From NCBI RefSeq assembly GCF_014779715.1, contig NZ_JACXYU010000014.1, positions 62,001 through 126,000 of the forward strand: DNA of 64,000 bases, written 5' to 3'. This document shows positions 25,276 to 34,094 of the stretch, one piece after another; position 1 is the first letter of the stretch, and the number at the start of each line of letters is the position of its first letter. Position numbers and translations under genes: made by a program. Source of the DNA: Streptomyces chumphonensis (lineage in GTDB: Bacteria > Actinomycetota > Actinomycetes > Streptomycetales > Streptomycetaceae). Below the pieces are notes generated by a model. It made no database searches and was not told the DNA's origin. It saw only the letters and a program-made list of their open reading frames with translations.

Positions 25276-26207
25276 AGCATCAGCTCCGATCGGCGGCGGG
25301 GGTTGATCCGCTCGCGCCAGGCGCCGGCCAGCCCGGCGATGACGAGGGTGGGCACGATGATGAACAGTCCAGGGAACAGCGTGGGCCACCAGTCCCCGGC
25401 GAGCAGCGACCCGCGCGCGGCCTCCGTCATCGTGCCCAGGCTGGCCTGGTGCGGGGGGATGCCGAGGCCGAGGAACGACAGCGCCGACTCGTGCCAGATG
25501 GCGTGCGGCACCATCAGCACCGCCGCGAGCGCGGCCTGCGGCCAGACGCCGGGCACGAGGTGGCGGACCGTGACGCGCCACCGGGAGGCGCCGCCGGAGA
25601 CGGCCGCGTCGATGTAGGGCCGCGAGCGCAGGGAGTGGATCTCGGCGCGCACGATGCGGGCCGTGGAGACCCAGTGCGTCAGTCCGACGGAGAGGATGAC
25701 GGGCCAGACGCCGGGGCGGAACATCGCCACGATGAACACCCCGAGCAGGAGGTGCGGCACCGAGGAGATGCCGTCGACCACGCGCATCACCAGACGGTCC
25801 ACGGAGCCCCCGAGCGAGGCCGCGAGCGCACCGACGCACACCCCGAGCACGGAGGCGGCCAGGGCCGCCACCAGGCCGACGAGCAGCGAGACGCGCAGCC
25901 CGTACACGCAGCGCAGCAGCACGTCGCGCCCGACGTCGTCGGTGCCGAAGGGGTGCTCCCAGGACGGCGGCCGGAGCTTGTTCGCCAGGTCGACGGCCTG
26001 CTGGTCCAGCGGGACGAGCAGGGGGACGAGGAGGACGGCGAGCGCGAGCGCCACTCCGAGGACGACGGAGGTGCGCACCCGCAGCGTGCGGTGGTCGCGG
26101 CGGCCCCGGCGGGCGGAGGCGGCAGCGCTCCACGGGCCGCCGGAGGCCGGGGTGGGCGGGCCGCCGGGACCCTCGGCGGCGGACGGGTCGGCGGCGGGGG
26201 CGGTCAC
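25272..26207 (-). CDS. nikC: ABC importer permease NikC-like
   Basis: 311 aa from GTG 26207 (GTGA overlap with the upstream permease stop). After a Pro/Ala-rich cytoplasmic leader of about 40 residues come six membrane segments. The HPFGTDDVGRDVLLRCVYG motif of DppC/NikC permeases and the EAA-type loop SGGASRWRVTVRHLVPG are present. GLGIPPHQASLGTM precedes the last segments, as usual. It forms the channel with the NikB-like subunit. Confidence 0.9.
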   Translation of the reverse strand: MTAPAADPSAAEGPGGPPTPASGGPWSAAASARRGRRDHRTLRVRTSVVLGVALALAVLLVPLLVPLDQQAVDLANKLRPPSWEHPFGTDDVGRDVLLRCVYGLRVSLLVGLVAALAASVLGVCVGALAASLGGSVDRLVMRVVDGISSVPHLLLGVFIVAMFRPGVWPVILSVGLTHWVSTARIVRAEIHSLRSRPYIDAAVSGGASRWRVTVRHLVPGVWPQAALAAVLMVPHAIWHESALSFLGLGIPPHQASLGTMTEAARGSLLAGDWWPTLFPGLFIIVPTLVIAGLAGAWRERINPRRRSELML

Positions 26208-27301
26208 ATCTCCTCCAGCGCGACGCGGGGGTCGGCCAACCCGTACAGCAGGTCGGCCATGAGGTTGCCGAGCAGCACCGCCAGGGTGGCGAGCACGGTG
26301 AGGGCGGCGAGCAGCGGGAAGTCGCTGGCCGTGGCCGCGCGGACGGTGGCCGAGGCGATGCCGGGCCAGGAGAACACCGTCTCCACGAGCAGGGCTCCGG
26401 TGATGAGTTCGGGCACCCGGGAGCCGATGAGGGTCAGGACGGGCAGCAGTCCGGAGCGCAGGGCGTGCCCGTACAGCACCGTGTGCTCCTTCAGGCCCCG
26501 CGCCCGCGCTCCGCGCACGGGGTCCTCCCCCAGGGCGTCCAGCACGCCCTGCCGCACGTACAGCACGAACCACGGGGTCTGCGAGAGCGCCAGGACGGCG
26601 GCGGGCAGCGCCAGGTGCCGCAGCAGCGACCCCGCCGTGACGGTGTCGCTGTCGGTGTCGGTGAGTCCGCCGGCGGGCAGGACGCCCAGCTGGAGCGCGA
26701 AGAGCCACACGGCCAGCAGCCCGAGCCAGAACGGCGGGGCGGCCTGGAGCACGTAGGCGGTGGCGGTGACGCACCGGTCGAGCAGGCCGCCCCGGCGGCG
26801 GGCGGCGGCCACCCCGAGGAGGGCGCCGATCACGACGGCCAGGACGAAGGCGACCGCGCACAGCAGCACCGACCAGCCGATGCGTTCGGTGACGACCTGC
26901 GCGACGGGCTGGCGCAGGGTGCTGGAGTCCCCGAGGTCGCCGCCGAGCGCGGAGGTGAGCCAGCGCCACCACTGCTCGGTGAAGTGGACGTCCACGCCGA
27001 GGTTCTCGCGGAGCTGGGCGAGCGTCGCGGCGTCGGCCCGCAGGGCGGCGTCCCCGGCGTACTGCTTGACGGGGTCGAAGGGTGAGGCGGCGGCGAGGGC
27101 GAACAGGCCGAGGGTGACGGCCGCGAGGACGGGCACGGCGGCCAGCAGCCGCCGTCCGGCCAGGCCCGCCATCGGTCGCCACGGCAGGGCGGCGCGCGGG
27201 GCGCGGGCGGCGCCGCCCGGCTGCGGACCGTCCCCGGTCGGGGCCGTCGCGCCGTCCGGTGCGGCCTTGGTGAGGGGGACGCCGGGGGTCGGCGCGGTCA
27301 C
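26204..27301 (-). CDS. nikB: ABC importer permease NikB-like
   Basis: 365 aa from GTG 27301, overlapping the substrate-binding protein stop. A 45-residue Pro/Ala-rich leader is unusual for DppB/NikB proteins, which usually start near the first membrane helix (here RRLLAAVPVLAAVTLGLFAL). The EAA loop ARGLKEHTVLYGHALRSGLLPVL and family motifs ENLGVD and ADPRVALEEM are present, with six predicted helices. A start closer to the first helix is possible; no better Shine-Dalgarno was found for one. Confidence 0.89.
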   Translation of the reverse strand: MTAPTPGVPLTKAAPDGATAPTGDGPQPGGAARAPRAALPWRPMAGLAGRRLLAAVPVLAAVTLGLFALAAASPFDPVKQYAGDAALRADAATLAQLRENLGVDVHFTEQWWRWLTSALGGDLGDSSTLRQPVAQVVTERIGWSVLLCAVAFVLAVVIGALLGVAAARRRGGLLDRCVTATAYVLQAAPPFWLGLLAVWLFALQLGVLPAGGLTDTDSDTVTAGSLLRHLALPAAVLALSQTPWFVLYVRQGVLDALGEDPVRGARARGLKEHTVLYGHALRSGLLPVLTLIGSRVPELITGALLVETVFSWPGIASATVRAATASDFPLLAALTVLATLAVLLGNLMADLLYGLADPRVALEEM

Positions 27302-28884
27302 TTCCCGCGCCGCCAGTCCTCGATGTTCCACCAGGGGCCGGCACCGAGGCCGTGGTCGTGCGGCTCGACCTGGGTGGTGACGTTCTCCCAGTCGCCGCTC
27401 ACGACGTACACGTGGTCGATGTGGGTGAGGAAGATGTGGCCGGGGTCGTCGCGCAGCTCGCGCTGCACGGCGTCGTAGGCGGCCTTCCGCACCTCGCGGT
27501 CGGCGGAGCGGCGGCCCTCCTCCAGCTTCTCGTCCACGGCGGGATTGGCGTAGCGGGCCATGTTGTGGAAGCCGTCGCCCGCGAGGTCGGAGTGGAAGAG
27601 GGTGTAGAGGTCGAAATCCGGGTCGGTGGGGTTGCCGCCCCCGGCGAGCACCGCGTCCTCCTTCATCGCGGGCTCGATGACCTCCCAGGTGCCCGACTCG
27701 ACGGTGATGTCGACGCCGATCTTCTTGGCGTCCCCGGCGAAGGCGAGCGCGTGCTCCTGACGGACCTGGTCCCCGGCCGGGTACCAGAGCGTGAAGGCGG
27801 CCCGGCGGCCGTCCTTGACCCGGACGCCGTCCTCGCCGGGCTCCCAGCCCGCCTGCTCAAGGATCTCCTCCGCCTCGGCGGGGTCGTGCGGACGCTCGGT
27901 GCCCTCCGCGAACCACGGGCTGACGGTGGGCACCGCGCCGTGCGCGACCCGGCCCGCGCCGTCGAGGATGTTGTCCACCATCGCGGTGCGGTCGGTGGCG
28001 ATGTCGAGCGCGCGGCGCACCGCTCGGTCCCCGGTGACCTCGTTCTCCGTGGGCATGGTGACGCCCCGGAAGTCGGCGGAGGTGGCCTCGACGATCTTCC
28101 TGCCGTCGCTGTCGGCGAAGGTCCGCGCGAGGTCGGGCGGCAGCACGGCGGCGTCGAGGTCGCCCGAGCGCAGCCGGGTGGCGCGGATGTCGTCGTCGTC
28201 GATGACGGCCATGGTGAGCTTCTCGACCTCCGGCTCGCCGCCCCAGTAGTCGGCGTTGGCGCGGAAGCTCAGCTTCTCGCCCCGGCTCCAGGAGGTGAGG
28301 ACGTAGGGGCCGGTGCCGACGGGCTCGGTGTTGTACGCACCGGTGTTGACGTCCTGCTTCCCGGCCACGGCCTCGGAGGCGATCGGCAGCACGGTGCGCT
28401 CGGGGAAGGCGGCGTAGGGGTACTTCAGGCGGAAGACGACGCGGTGGTCGCCTTCGGCGGTGACGCTCTCGATCGCGTCGAGCTCCCCGCGTGCGGGGTT
28501 GTTGGTGTCCTCGTCGAGGATCGTCTCGTAGGTGAAGACGACGTCGGCGGCGGTGAAGGGCGTGCCGTCGGAGAAGGCGACGTCCTCGCGCAGGGTGTAG
28601 GTGTAGGTGAGGCCGTCCTCGCTCGCCTCCGGCAGCTCGGCGGCGAGCGCGGGCGTGAGCGTGAGGTCGGCGTCGCGGCTCAGCAGGCCGTCGAAGATCT
28701 TGGAGTTGCCGTCCTTGCCGTAGCCGAGCAACGGACTCAGGGTCTCCGGTTCGGTGGCGATGCCGACGACGTAGGAGGTGTCGGCCGAGCCCCCGCCGCC
28801 CTCGGAGGGCGAGGAACAGCCGGCGGCCCCCAGGAGTACCGCCGCCACCGCGGCGGCCGTCGTGCGTATCCGTCGGCCGGTCAT
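27298..28884 (-). CDS. nikA: Substrate-binding lipoprotein of the SBP_bac_5 family (NikA-like)
   Basis: 528 aa from ATG 28884. A lipoprotein signal ends at LLGAAGCSS with a Ser/Gly-rich spacer, followed by the family-5 binding fold: LREDVAFSDGTPFTAADVVFTYE, NTGAYNTEPVGTGPYVLTSW and late WYPAGD segments. Members bind peptides or nickel chelates. The 17-bp Nur-type box 32-48 bp upstream and the NikABCDE gene order favour nickel uptake, which in Streptomyces supports Ni-superoxide dismutase and urease. Ligand residues cannot be settled by eye. Confidence 0.88.
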   Translation of the reverse strand: MTGRRIRTTAAAVAAVLLGAAGCSSPSEGGGGSADTSYVVGIATEPETLSPLLGYGKDGNSKIFDGLLSRDADLTLTPALAAELPEASEDGLTYTYTLREDVAFSDGTPFTAADVVFTYETILDEDTNNPARGELDAIESVTAEGDHRVVFRLKYPYAAFPERTVLPIASEAVAGKQDVNTGAYNTEPVGTGPYVLTSWSRGEKLSFRANADYWGGEPEVEKLTMAVIDDDDIRATRLRSGDLDAAVLPPDLARTFADSDGRKIVEATSADFRGVTMPTENEVTGDRAVRRALDIATDRTAMVDNILDGAGRVAHGAVPTVSPWFAEGTERPHDPAEAEEILEQAGWEPGEDGVRVKDGRRAAFTLWYPAGDQVRQEHALAFAGDAKKIGVDITVESGTWEVIEPAMKEDAVLAGGGNPTDPDFDLYTLFHSDLAGDGFHNMARYANPAVDEKLEEGRRSADREVRKAAYDAVQRELRDDPGHIFLTHIDHVYVVSGDWENVTTQVEPHDHGLGAGPWWNIEDWRRGK

Positions 28885-28915
28885 GATCCACACCCTTGCT
28901 GAGACGGTGGCGTTA

Positions 28916-28932
28916 TTGCGAACGGTGTGCAA
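28916..28932 (-). promoter_or_regulatory. Nur-type (nickel Fur) operator
   Basis: TTGCGA-ACGGT-GTGCAA matches the S. coelicolor Nur consensus tTGCaa-N5-ttGCAA in length, spacing and the invariant TTGC/GCAA arms (4 of 6 bases per half-site). It sits 32-48 bp upstream of nikA within an AT-rich patch where a promoter is expected. Nur with nickel would repress the operon. The consensus is recalled, not searched. Confidence 0.7.
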
Positions 28933-29125
28933 TTAAACAGCAGGGAACCGCACGGCGGGAGAGGGGGTGCGGCCCCTTTGTCCCGCTTGCCCGGCGCCGC
29001 TGTCACTCGTTCTGCTGATGATCGGACCAACTCGCTGGCGCGAGCGTGCCTTTGGCACGTGTCATGCGTTAGTGCGTTGGGGTGATCGTCGGGTGATCCC
29101 CGGTCGGTGCGAGGAGGCGATGACG

Positions 29126-30223
29126 ATGCGGGTGGGTACGTTCGTACTGGCCGCGCAGTTCCCCGGGCAGGGCCAGGGGGAGGCGTTGCACCGGGCGGTG
29201 CGGACCGCCACGGCCACCGAGGAGGCCGGGCTGGACGCCGTCTGGCTCGCCGAGCACCACTTCGTCCCCTACGGGACCTGCCCCTCGGCGGCGACGTTCG
29301 CGGCCTTCCTGCTCGGCCGCACCCGGCGCATCGGCGTCGGCACCGCCGTCAGCGTCCTCCCCACCGCCCACCCCGTCGCCCTCGGCGAGCAGGCCGCGCT
29401 GCTGCACCACACCAGCGGCGGCCGGTTCACCCTCGGCGTCGGGCGCGGCGGGCCGTGGGTCGACCTGGAGGTCTTCGGCGGCGGGCTGGAGGCGTACGAG
29501 GAGGGCTACACCGAGGCCCTCGACCTGCTGCTGCGCTGGCTTCGGGAGAGCCGCGTCGACGCGGACGGCCCCCGCTACCGGTTCCGCGAGGTGCCCGTCG
29601 TGCCGTGCGCCGCGGAGGCGCTCACCGGGCCGCCCTCGGGCCCGCCCCTCGTCGTCGCCTGCGTCTCCGACGCCTCGGTGCGGTCCGCCGCCCGGCGGGG
29701 GCTGCCGATGCTGCTCGGCATGCACTGCGGCGACGAGGAGAAGGCCCGCATGACCGCGCTGTGGCGGCACGAGGCGCTCGCCTCCGGGCGCCCGCCGACG
29801 GACGTCGACGCCCTGGCGGCCGAGCACGTCTCGGCCGGTGTCGCGCAGGTGGCCGACAGCCGGGCCGAGGCCGTCGAGACCCTGCTCAAGGCGATGCCGG
29901 GCTGGCTGCGGCAGGGGCTCGCGGCCCATGTCACCGTGGACGGCCGCACGCGCGCCATGCGAGATCCGGTCGCCTACACGGAGCTGCTGTGCGACCTCCA
30001 TCCCGTCGGCCCGCCCGACCTGTGCGCGGAGCGGCTGGCGCGGACGGCCGAGCGCACGGGTATCCGCCGCTTCGCCCTGCTCGCCGAAGGGTCCGGCGAC
30101 CTCACGACCACCGAGGCGAACGTCCACCGCCTCGGCGCCGACGTGCTGCCGCTCCTCGGCTCCGAGGAGCGGCGGCAGCCGGTGGGAGCCGTCAGCAGTC
30201 CCGGAGGACCGGGGACTGGTTGA
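29126..30223 (+). CDS. LLM-class (luciferase-like) flavin-dependent oxidoreductase
   Basis: 365 aa from ATG 29126 (MRVGTFVLAAQFPGQ); GAGGAGG lies 8 nt upstream, whereas the ATG at 29120 is too close to it. The bacterial luciferase fold is recognisable in EEAGLDAVWLAEHHFVPYG, RRIGVGTAVSVLPTAHPV, GGRFTLGVGRGG and a C-terminal GPPDLCAERL. It may use FMN or F420; the substrate is unknown. The longer upstream frame lacks conserved sequence. Its last 32 nt overlap the convergent SCO5389-family gene. Confidence 0.9.
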   Translation: MRVGTFVLAAQFPGQGQGEALHRAVRTATATEEAGLDAVWLAEHHFVPYGTCPSAATFAAFLLGRTRRIGVGTAVSVLPTAHPVALGEQAALLHHTSGGRFTLGVGRGGPWVDLEVFGGGLEAYEEGYTEALDLLLRWLRESRVDADGPRYRFREVPVVPCAAEALTGPPSGPPLVVACVSDASVRSAARRGLPMLLGMHCGDEEKARMTALWRHEALASGRPPTDVDALAAEHVSAGVAQVADSRAEAVETLLKAMPGWLRQGLAAHVTVDGRTRAMRDPVAYTELLCDLHPVGPPDLCAERLARTAERTGIRRFALLAEGSGDLTTTEANVHRLGADVLPLLGSEERRQPVGAVSSPGGPGTG

Positions 30224-30584
30224 GCAACTGCCCCCGCACGGAGGTGAAGCGCTCCAGGCGCTCGTCCGCGGAGGCGTCGAGCGGGAACACCGCCACCCGG
30301 TGGCAGTTCTGGAAGGCGAGCCGCACCCCGAAGTGCCGCTCCAGCGCCCCCCGTATCGCGTCACTGGCCAGCGCCCGCAGGAGCTGACCGCGCGCCTGCT
30401 CGTCCGGCGGCGGGGTCTGGTTGTCGGCGAAGTCCCCGCCGTCGACCTGGAGTCGGGCGACGAGGGAGCTGACCATCTCCCATGCGTAGGGAAGGGAGTT
30501 CTTGACGCAGTCGACGAAGGCGGCTTCGTCGACCTCGCCTCGCTCGGCCTGTGCCAGGAGGGCCGGTGAGACGTCGAGCGACAT
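30192..30584 (-). CDS. SCO5389 family protein
   Basis: 130 aa acidic, soluble protein (MSLDVSPALLAQAERGEVDEA at its start). Recognised as the SCO5389-type family, widespread in Streptomyces and placed near nucS in the same order as in S. coelicolor from memory. Conserved blocks are FVDCVKNSLPYAWEMV, RGQLLRALASDAIRGALERH and LAFQNCHRVAVFP. The two Cys residues (about 26 and 102) are worth noting. AGAGGAG precedes the ATG. Function unknown. Confidence 0.88.
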   Translation of the reverse strand: MSLDVSPALLAQAERGEVDEAAFVDCVKNSLPYAWEMVSSLVARLQVDGGDFADNQTPPPDEQARGQLLRALASDAIRGALERHFGVRLAFQNCHRVAVFPLDASADERLERFTSVRGQLLNQSPVLRDC

Positions 30585-30791
30585 GGGGTTCTCCTCTCGC
30601 GGCCCCGGACGGACCCAGGGCCGTACGGACGGAACAAGGGACCCCGCCCGTCCTGCGTATGTCGTTCGGCGACGCCCCCATCACCTACCGTAAGGCCGCG
30701 AGGGGCGCCCGACCATAGGGTTGCGCACACAACAGGCCACGCATGAACGGGGAGAAGCAGGGGCGAATCGCTCCGGCGTGCGGGGGTCGAG

Positions 30792-30797
30792 TAGCGT
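30792..30797 (+). promoter_or_regulatory. Probable -10 box of a leaderless nucS transcript
   Basis: TAGCGT begins 12 nt before the nucS ATG and no Shine-Dalgarno intervenes, so transcription probably starts at the A of the ATG. No convincing -35 was seen. Confidence 0.45.
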
Positions 30798-30803
30798 GCG
30801 CCC

Positions 30804-31466
30804 ATGCGTCTCGTCATCGCCCGCTGCTCGGTGGACTACGCCGGCCGGCTCACGGCCCACCTCCCCCCGGCACCCCGGCTGATTCTGGTCAAAGCCGACG
30901 GCTCGGTATCCGTCCACGCCGACGACCGGGCCTACAAACCCCTCAACTGGATGTCTCCCCCGTGCACGCTCAAGGAGGCCGAGGACGGGGTGTGGACCGT
31001 GGTGAACAAGGCGGGCGAAAAACTGATCATCACGATGTCGGAAATCCTCCACGACTCGAGTCACGAGCTGGGGACGGACCCGGGACTCATCAAGGACGGC
31101 GTCGAGGCGCACCTCCAGGAACTGCTCGCCGACCGCATGGAGACCCTCGGCACGGGCTGGTCCCTGATCCGCCGTGAGTACCCGACGGCCATCGGCCCCG
31201 TCGACATCCTGGGCCGGGACGGGGACGGGGCGACCGTCGCCATCGAGATCAAGCGCCGGGGCGAGATCGACGGCGTCGAACAGCTGACGCGGTATCTGGA
31301 ACTCCTCAACCGCGACCCCCGTCTGGCGCCCGTGAAGGGCGTGTTCGCGGCCCAGGAGATCAAGCCGCAGGCGCGCGTCCTCGCGGGCGACCGGGGCATC
31401 GACTGCGTGACCCTCGACTACGACGCCCTGCGCGGGATCGACGACGAGAAGCTGCGGCTGTTCTGA
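30804..31466 (+). CDS. nucS: Endonuclease NucS (EndoMS), non-canonical mismatch repair
   Basis: 220 aa. An N-terminal beta domain is followed by a RecB-like nuclease domain with Asp134 (GPVDILGRD), Glu148 and Lys150 (AIEIKRRG) and Gln160. In Actinobacteria, which lack MutS/MutL, NucS cuts both strands at G-T, G-G and T-T mismatches and acts with the beta clamp. Its C-terminal end (DEKLRLF) fits the clamp-binding peptide known for this family. Length is normal. Confidence 0.95.
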   Translation: MRLVIARCSVDYAGRLTAHLPPAPRLILVKADGSVSVHADDRAYKPLNWMSPPCTLKEAEDGVWTVVNKAGEKLIITMSEILHDSSHELGTDPGLIKDGVEAHLQELLADRMETLGTGWSLIRREYPTAIGPVDILGRDGDGATVAIEIKRRGEIDGVEQLTRYLELLNRDPRLAPVKGVFAAQEIKPQARVLAGDRGIDCVTLDYDALRGIDDEKLRLF

Positions 31467-31483
31467 CGGCGGCCGGGCCGCCG
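31467..31483. terminator. Short GC-rich hairpin between nucS and the convergent ATPase gene
   Basis: A 7-bp stem (CGGCGGC, 31467-31473; GCCGCCG, 31477-31483) with a 3-nt loop begins right after the nucS stop. It is a possible bidirectional terminator without U-tracts. Confidence 0.4.
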
Positions 31484-31504
31484 GCCGGGGCGGGCGGCAC
31501 CGGG

Positions 31505-33976
31505 TCAGACGATCCGGCCCTCGGCGTCCTGCGTGGTGGACACGTCGCCGCCGCTCGTCGTCGGCTCCGGCTCCGGCCCGGCGGCCGACGTGCCGGAGGT
31601 GGTGTCGCCGGTGCCGCCGCCGTCCGCCGTGCCCCCGCCGTCCGCGCCACCCGTCTCGCCCGAAGGCTCGTCCGTGGGTTCCTCGGTCGGGCTCTCCTCC
31701 TCGGTCGGCTCCGGCGAGGTCGGCTCCTCCGAGGGCTCCTCGCTCGGCTCCTCCGTGGTCGGGTCGTCGGTCGGCTCGCCGCCGCCGGTGCCGCCGGACC
31801 CGCCGCCGGAGTCGCCGGGGGTGTCGGGGGACGCGTCGTCCTCGGACGGGGACGAGCCGCTCTCCGCGGGGGTCTCCTCGGACGCGGCCTCCGTGGGTGA
31901 CCCCGAGGGTCCGCCGTCGTCCGTCGGCCCACCGCCGGGCGAGGAGGGGCCCGTCGAGGAGTCCTCGGCGTCGGTGGGCGAGGGGCTGTCGACGGCCGGG
32001 TCCCGGCCGTCGTCGATGTCGTACGTGCTGGAACGATCCGGCTGCACACGGTCACCGGGGCCGCCGGAATCGTCGGAAAGGTTGCTGAGCGTCACCACCG
32101 TGCCCAGCACGATCGCGAGAACCGCACCGGCGGCGGCCGCGACGACGTTGCGCCGGGTGCCGGTCAGCATGAGCGTGCGGGCCGCCCGGGTGTCGCCGTC
32201 GGGCGCCCCGGCCCCGCCCACGGTCGGCAGGGTGCTGGTCCCGAAGTCCCGCGCGCCCGACGCCGGGGGGCCCGACAGCGGGGCGACGGAGGGGACGACG
32301 GCGGTGTCGGCCTCGGCCCCGGCGGGCGGTGGGGCGGCGGCCCCGAGGGCCAGCGGCGTGCCGAGGGCGTCGGCGACGAGGGCCAGCGCGCGACGGCTGG
32401 CGAAGGAGCCGTCGCGGTCGGCGAGGCGGCCCCGCAGCTCCGTCGCCGTCTCCAGCTCGGTGCGGGCGCGGTGCGGGTCGCCGACACACAGGGCGTGGAC
32501 GCCCAGCTCGTGGTGGAAGTAGGTCTCCTCGGCCAGCTCGCCGGCCTGGACGGCGGCCTCGACACCCGCCGTGAGGACGCGCTGCCACGCCGACCAGCGC
32601 CCGGCCGCCGCGAAGACGGGGGCGGCCGTGTGGGCCAGGAGGACGGCCGTGCTGTCGTGTCCGGCGGCGCGGGCACCGGCGACGGCGGCGAGGAGGGTGT
32701 CCGCCTCGGTGGCCACCCGCTCCGGGGTGACGGACGGGTGGCCGGCCCACCAGGCGTAGTGCTGGGCTGCGGTGCGGGCCCGCACGCCCGCGTCCTCGTC
32801 GTACCCGGCGGCGGCGAGCTGTTCGGTGACGCCCGCCGTGAGGCGGTAGTGCGCGCCGGCGGCGGTGGCGAGGCCCGTGGACGTCAGCTCGGCGAGCGCC
32901 GCGTCGGCGTGCTGGTCGTCGAGGAGGGCCGGGAGGTGGGCCGCCTGGGGGACGGCACCGCCGAGCGCCACGGCGAAGCGCAGCACCTCGCGGCCCTGGT
33001 CGCTCAGGGTTCCGGCCAGCTCCGCGGCGGTCACCGAGGCGACGGAGAGCGACGCCCCGTCGTCCTCCGCCGCCGGGTCGAGGGTGACGGCCTTGTCGAG
33101 GGAGACGGCCGCGTCGTCCTCCTCCGCGTCCGGGGCCCCGCGCCGCCGCAGCAGGGCGGCCGCCTGGACGAAGCGCAGCGGCAGGCCCTCGGACTCGAAC
33201 CACAGGTCGCCCGCCCAGTCGGCCTCCTGCTCCCGCAGCGGACGGCCGGCGGCCGTCTCCAGCAGCTCGACACAGGCGGTGCGGCTGATGCCGCGCAGGA
33301 AGACCTCTTCGAGGTCCGAGCCGGGGGCGGGGGCGGCGACGTCGGGGGTGGCGGAGAGCAGGAAGGCGCACTCGGGGGTGGCGTCGAGCAGCTCCTCCAG
33401 CGCCTCCCCGCCGAACTGGAGGTCGTCCAGGACGACGACGGCCCCGACGTCCGCGAGGAGGTCGAGGAGCCGGTCGTCCTGCGGCCGGTGCCGGGAGGTC
33501 TTGTAGACGGTGGCGTACAGCTCGTACAGCAGGTCGCCGACGCCGCGCCCGTGGCCGCTCAGCCGAACGACGCCGTCCGGGGCCAGGTCGGCGCAGTCGG
33601 CCGCGACGGCGTCGAGCAGGGCGGTGCGGCCGGCGCCGGAGGGCCCGCTCAGCCGGACGGACCGGCCACGGGCGAGGAGCCGGACGAGACGCGCACGCTC
33701 CTCGTCCCGCTCCAGCAGGGGCAGCTCCAGCGCGGCCTCGCCGACGGGGGCGGGCGGCGTCGCGGTGCGCCGGCGCTCGGCGCGCTGCTCGGGCGTGCGG
33801 CGGCGCGGCGCGGTGGGCCCGCGGTCCGGCGGACATGGCTCGATCTCGCTGCCGTCGACGGGGTTGACGGTCAGCAGGTAGTCACCGGCGACCAGTTGGA
33901 CCGTCCGGGCCAGAGCTCCGCTGTCGTGGCTCTCGCGGCCGTCCGTGTCCTCAGGTCCACCGTGGGGCGGGTGCAT
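31505..33976 (-). CDS. Membrane-anchored P-loop protein with Ser/Thr/Glu/Pro-rich tail
   Basis: 823 aa from ATG 33976. N-terminal cytoplasmic region with a P-loop NTPase module (about 85-330): GPSGAGRT at 111-118 has Arg117 in the Walker A lysine position, and the Walker B is VVVLDD (180-185). A helical, TPR-like region (about 340-560) resembles STAND/LuxR-type regulators. One membrane helix (about 607-632) is followed by a 190-residue tail rich in Ser, Thr, Pro, Glu and Gly that is probably extracellular. Nucleotide binding or hydrolysis is uncertain because of Arg117. The STAS gene lies just upstream. Confidence 0.82.
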   Translation of the reverse strand: MHPPHGGPEDTDGRESHDSGALARTVQLVAGDYLLTVNPVDGSEIEPCPPDRGPTAPRRRTPEQRAERRRTATPPAPVGEAALELPLLERDEERARLVRLLARGRSVRLSGPSGAGRTALLDAVAADCADLAPDGVVRLSGHGRGVGDLLYELYATVYKTSRHRPQDDRLLDLLADVGAVVVLDDLQFGGEALEELLDATPECAFLLSATPDVAAPAPGSDLEEVFLRGISRTACVELLETAAGRPLREQEADWAGDLWFESEGLPLRFVQAAALLRRRGAPDAEEDDAAVSLDKAVTLDPAAEDDGASLSVASVTAAELAGTLSDQGREVLRFAVALGGAVPQAAHLPALLDDQHADAALAELTSTGLATAAGAHYRLTAGVTEQLAAAGYDEDAGVRARTAAQHYAWWAGHPSVTPERVATEADTLLAAVAGARAAGHDSTAVLLAHTAAPVFAAAGRWSAWQRVLTAGVEAAVQAGELAEETYFHHELGVHALCVGDPHRARTELETATELRGRLADRDGSFASRRALALVADALGTPLALGAAAPPPAGAEADTAVVPSVAPLSGPPASGARDFGTSTLPTVGGAGAPDGDTRAARTLMLTGTRRNVVAAAAGAVLAIVLGTVVTLSNLSDDSGGPGDRVQPDRSSTYDIDDGRDPAVDSPSPTDAEDSSTGPSSPGGGPTDDGGPSGSPTEAASEETPAESGSSPSEDDASPDTPGDSGGGSGGTGGGEPTDDPTTEEPSEEPSEEPTSPEPTEEESPTEEPTDEPSGETGGADGGGTADGGGTGDTTSGTSAAGPEPEPTTSGGDVSTTQDAEGRIV

Positions 33977-34094
33977 GGTGAAAGTCCCCCAGATGCGGTG
34001 TGCGGTACTCCCTGGGCCCTTCCCGGCAGTGAAGCGAACCCTAGACGCCGGTGGGGCCCCGATACAGCCCGACCCCCGCGCGTGGGCGGAATCG

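Noticed and set aside
25272..27344. A 690-codon frame apparently fusing two permeases.
   Set aside because: The N-terminal half is a shifted frame of the NikB-like gene; the NikC-like protein starts at GTG 26207.
29045..29059. Small hairpin CGTGCC-TTT-GGCACG upstream of the LLM oxidoreductase.
   Set aside because: The stem is only 6 bp and no neighbouring regulator or promoter element supports an operator or attenuator.
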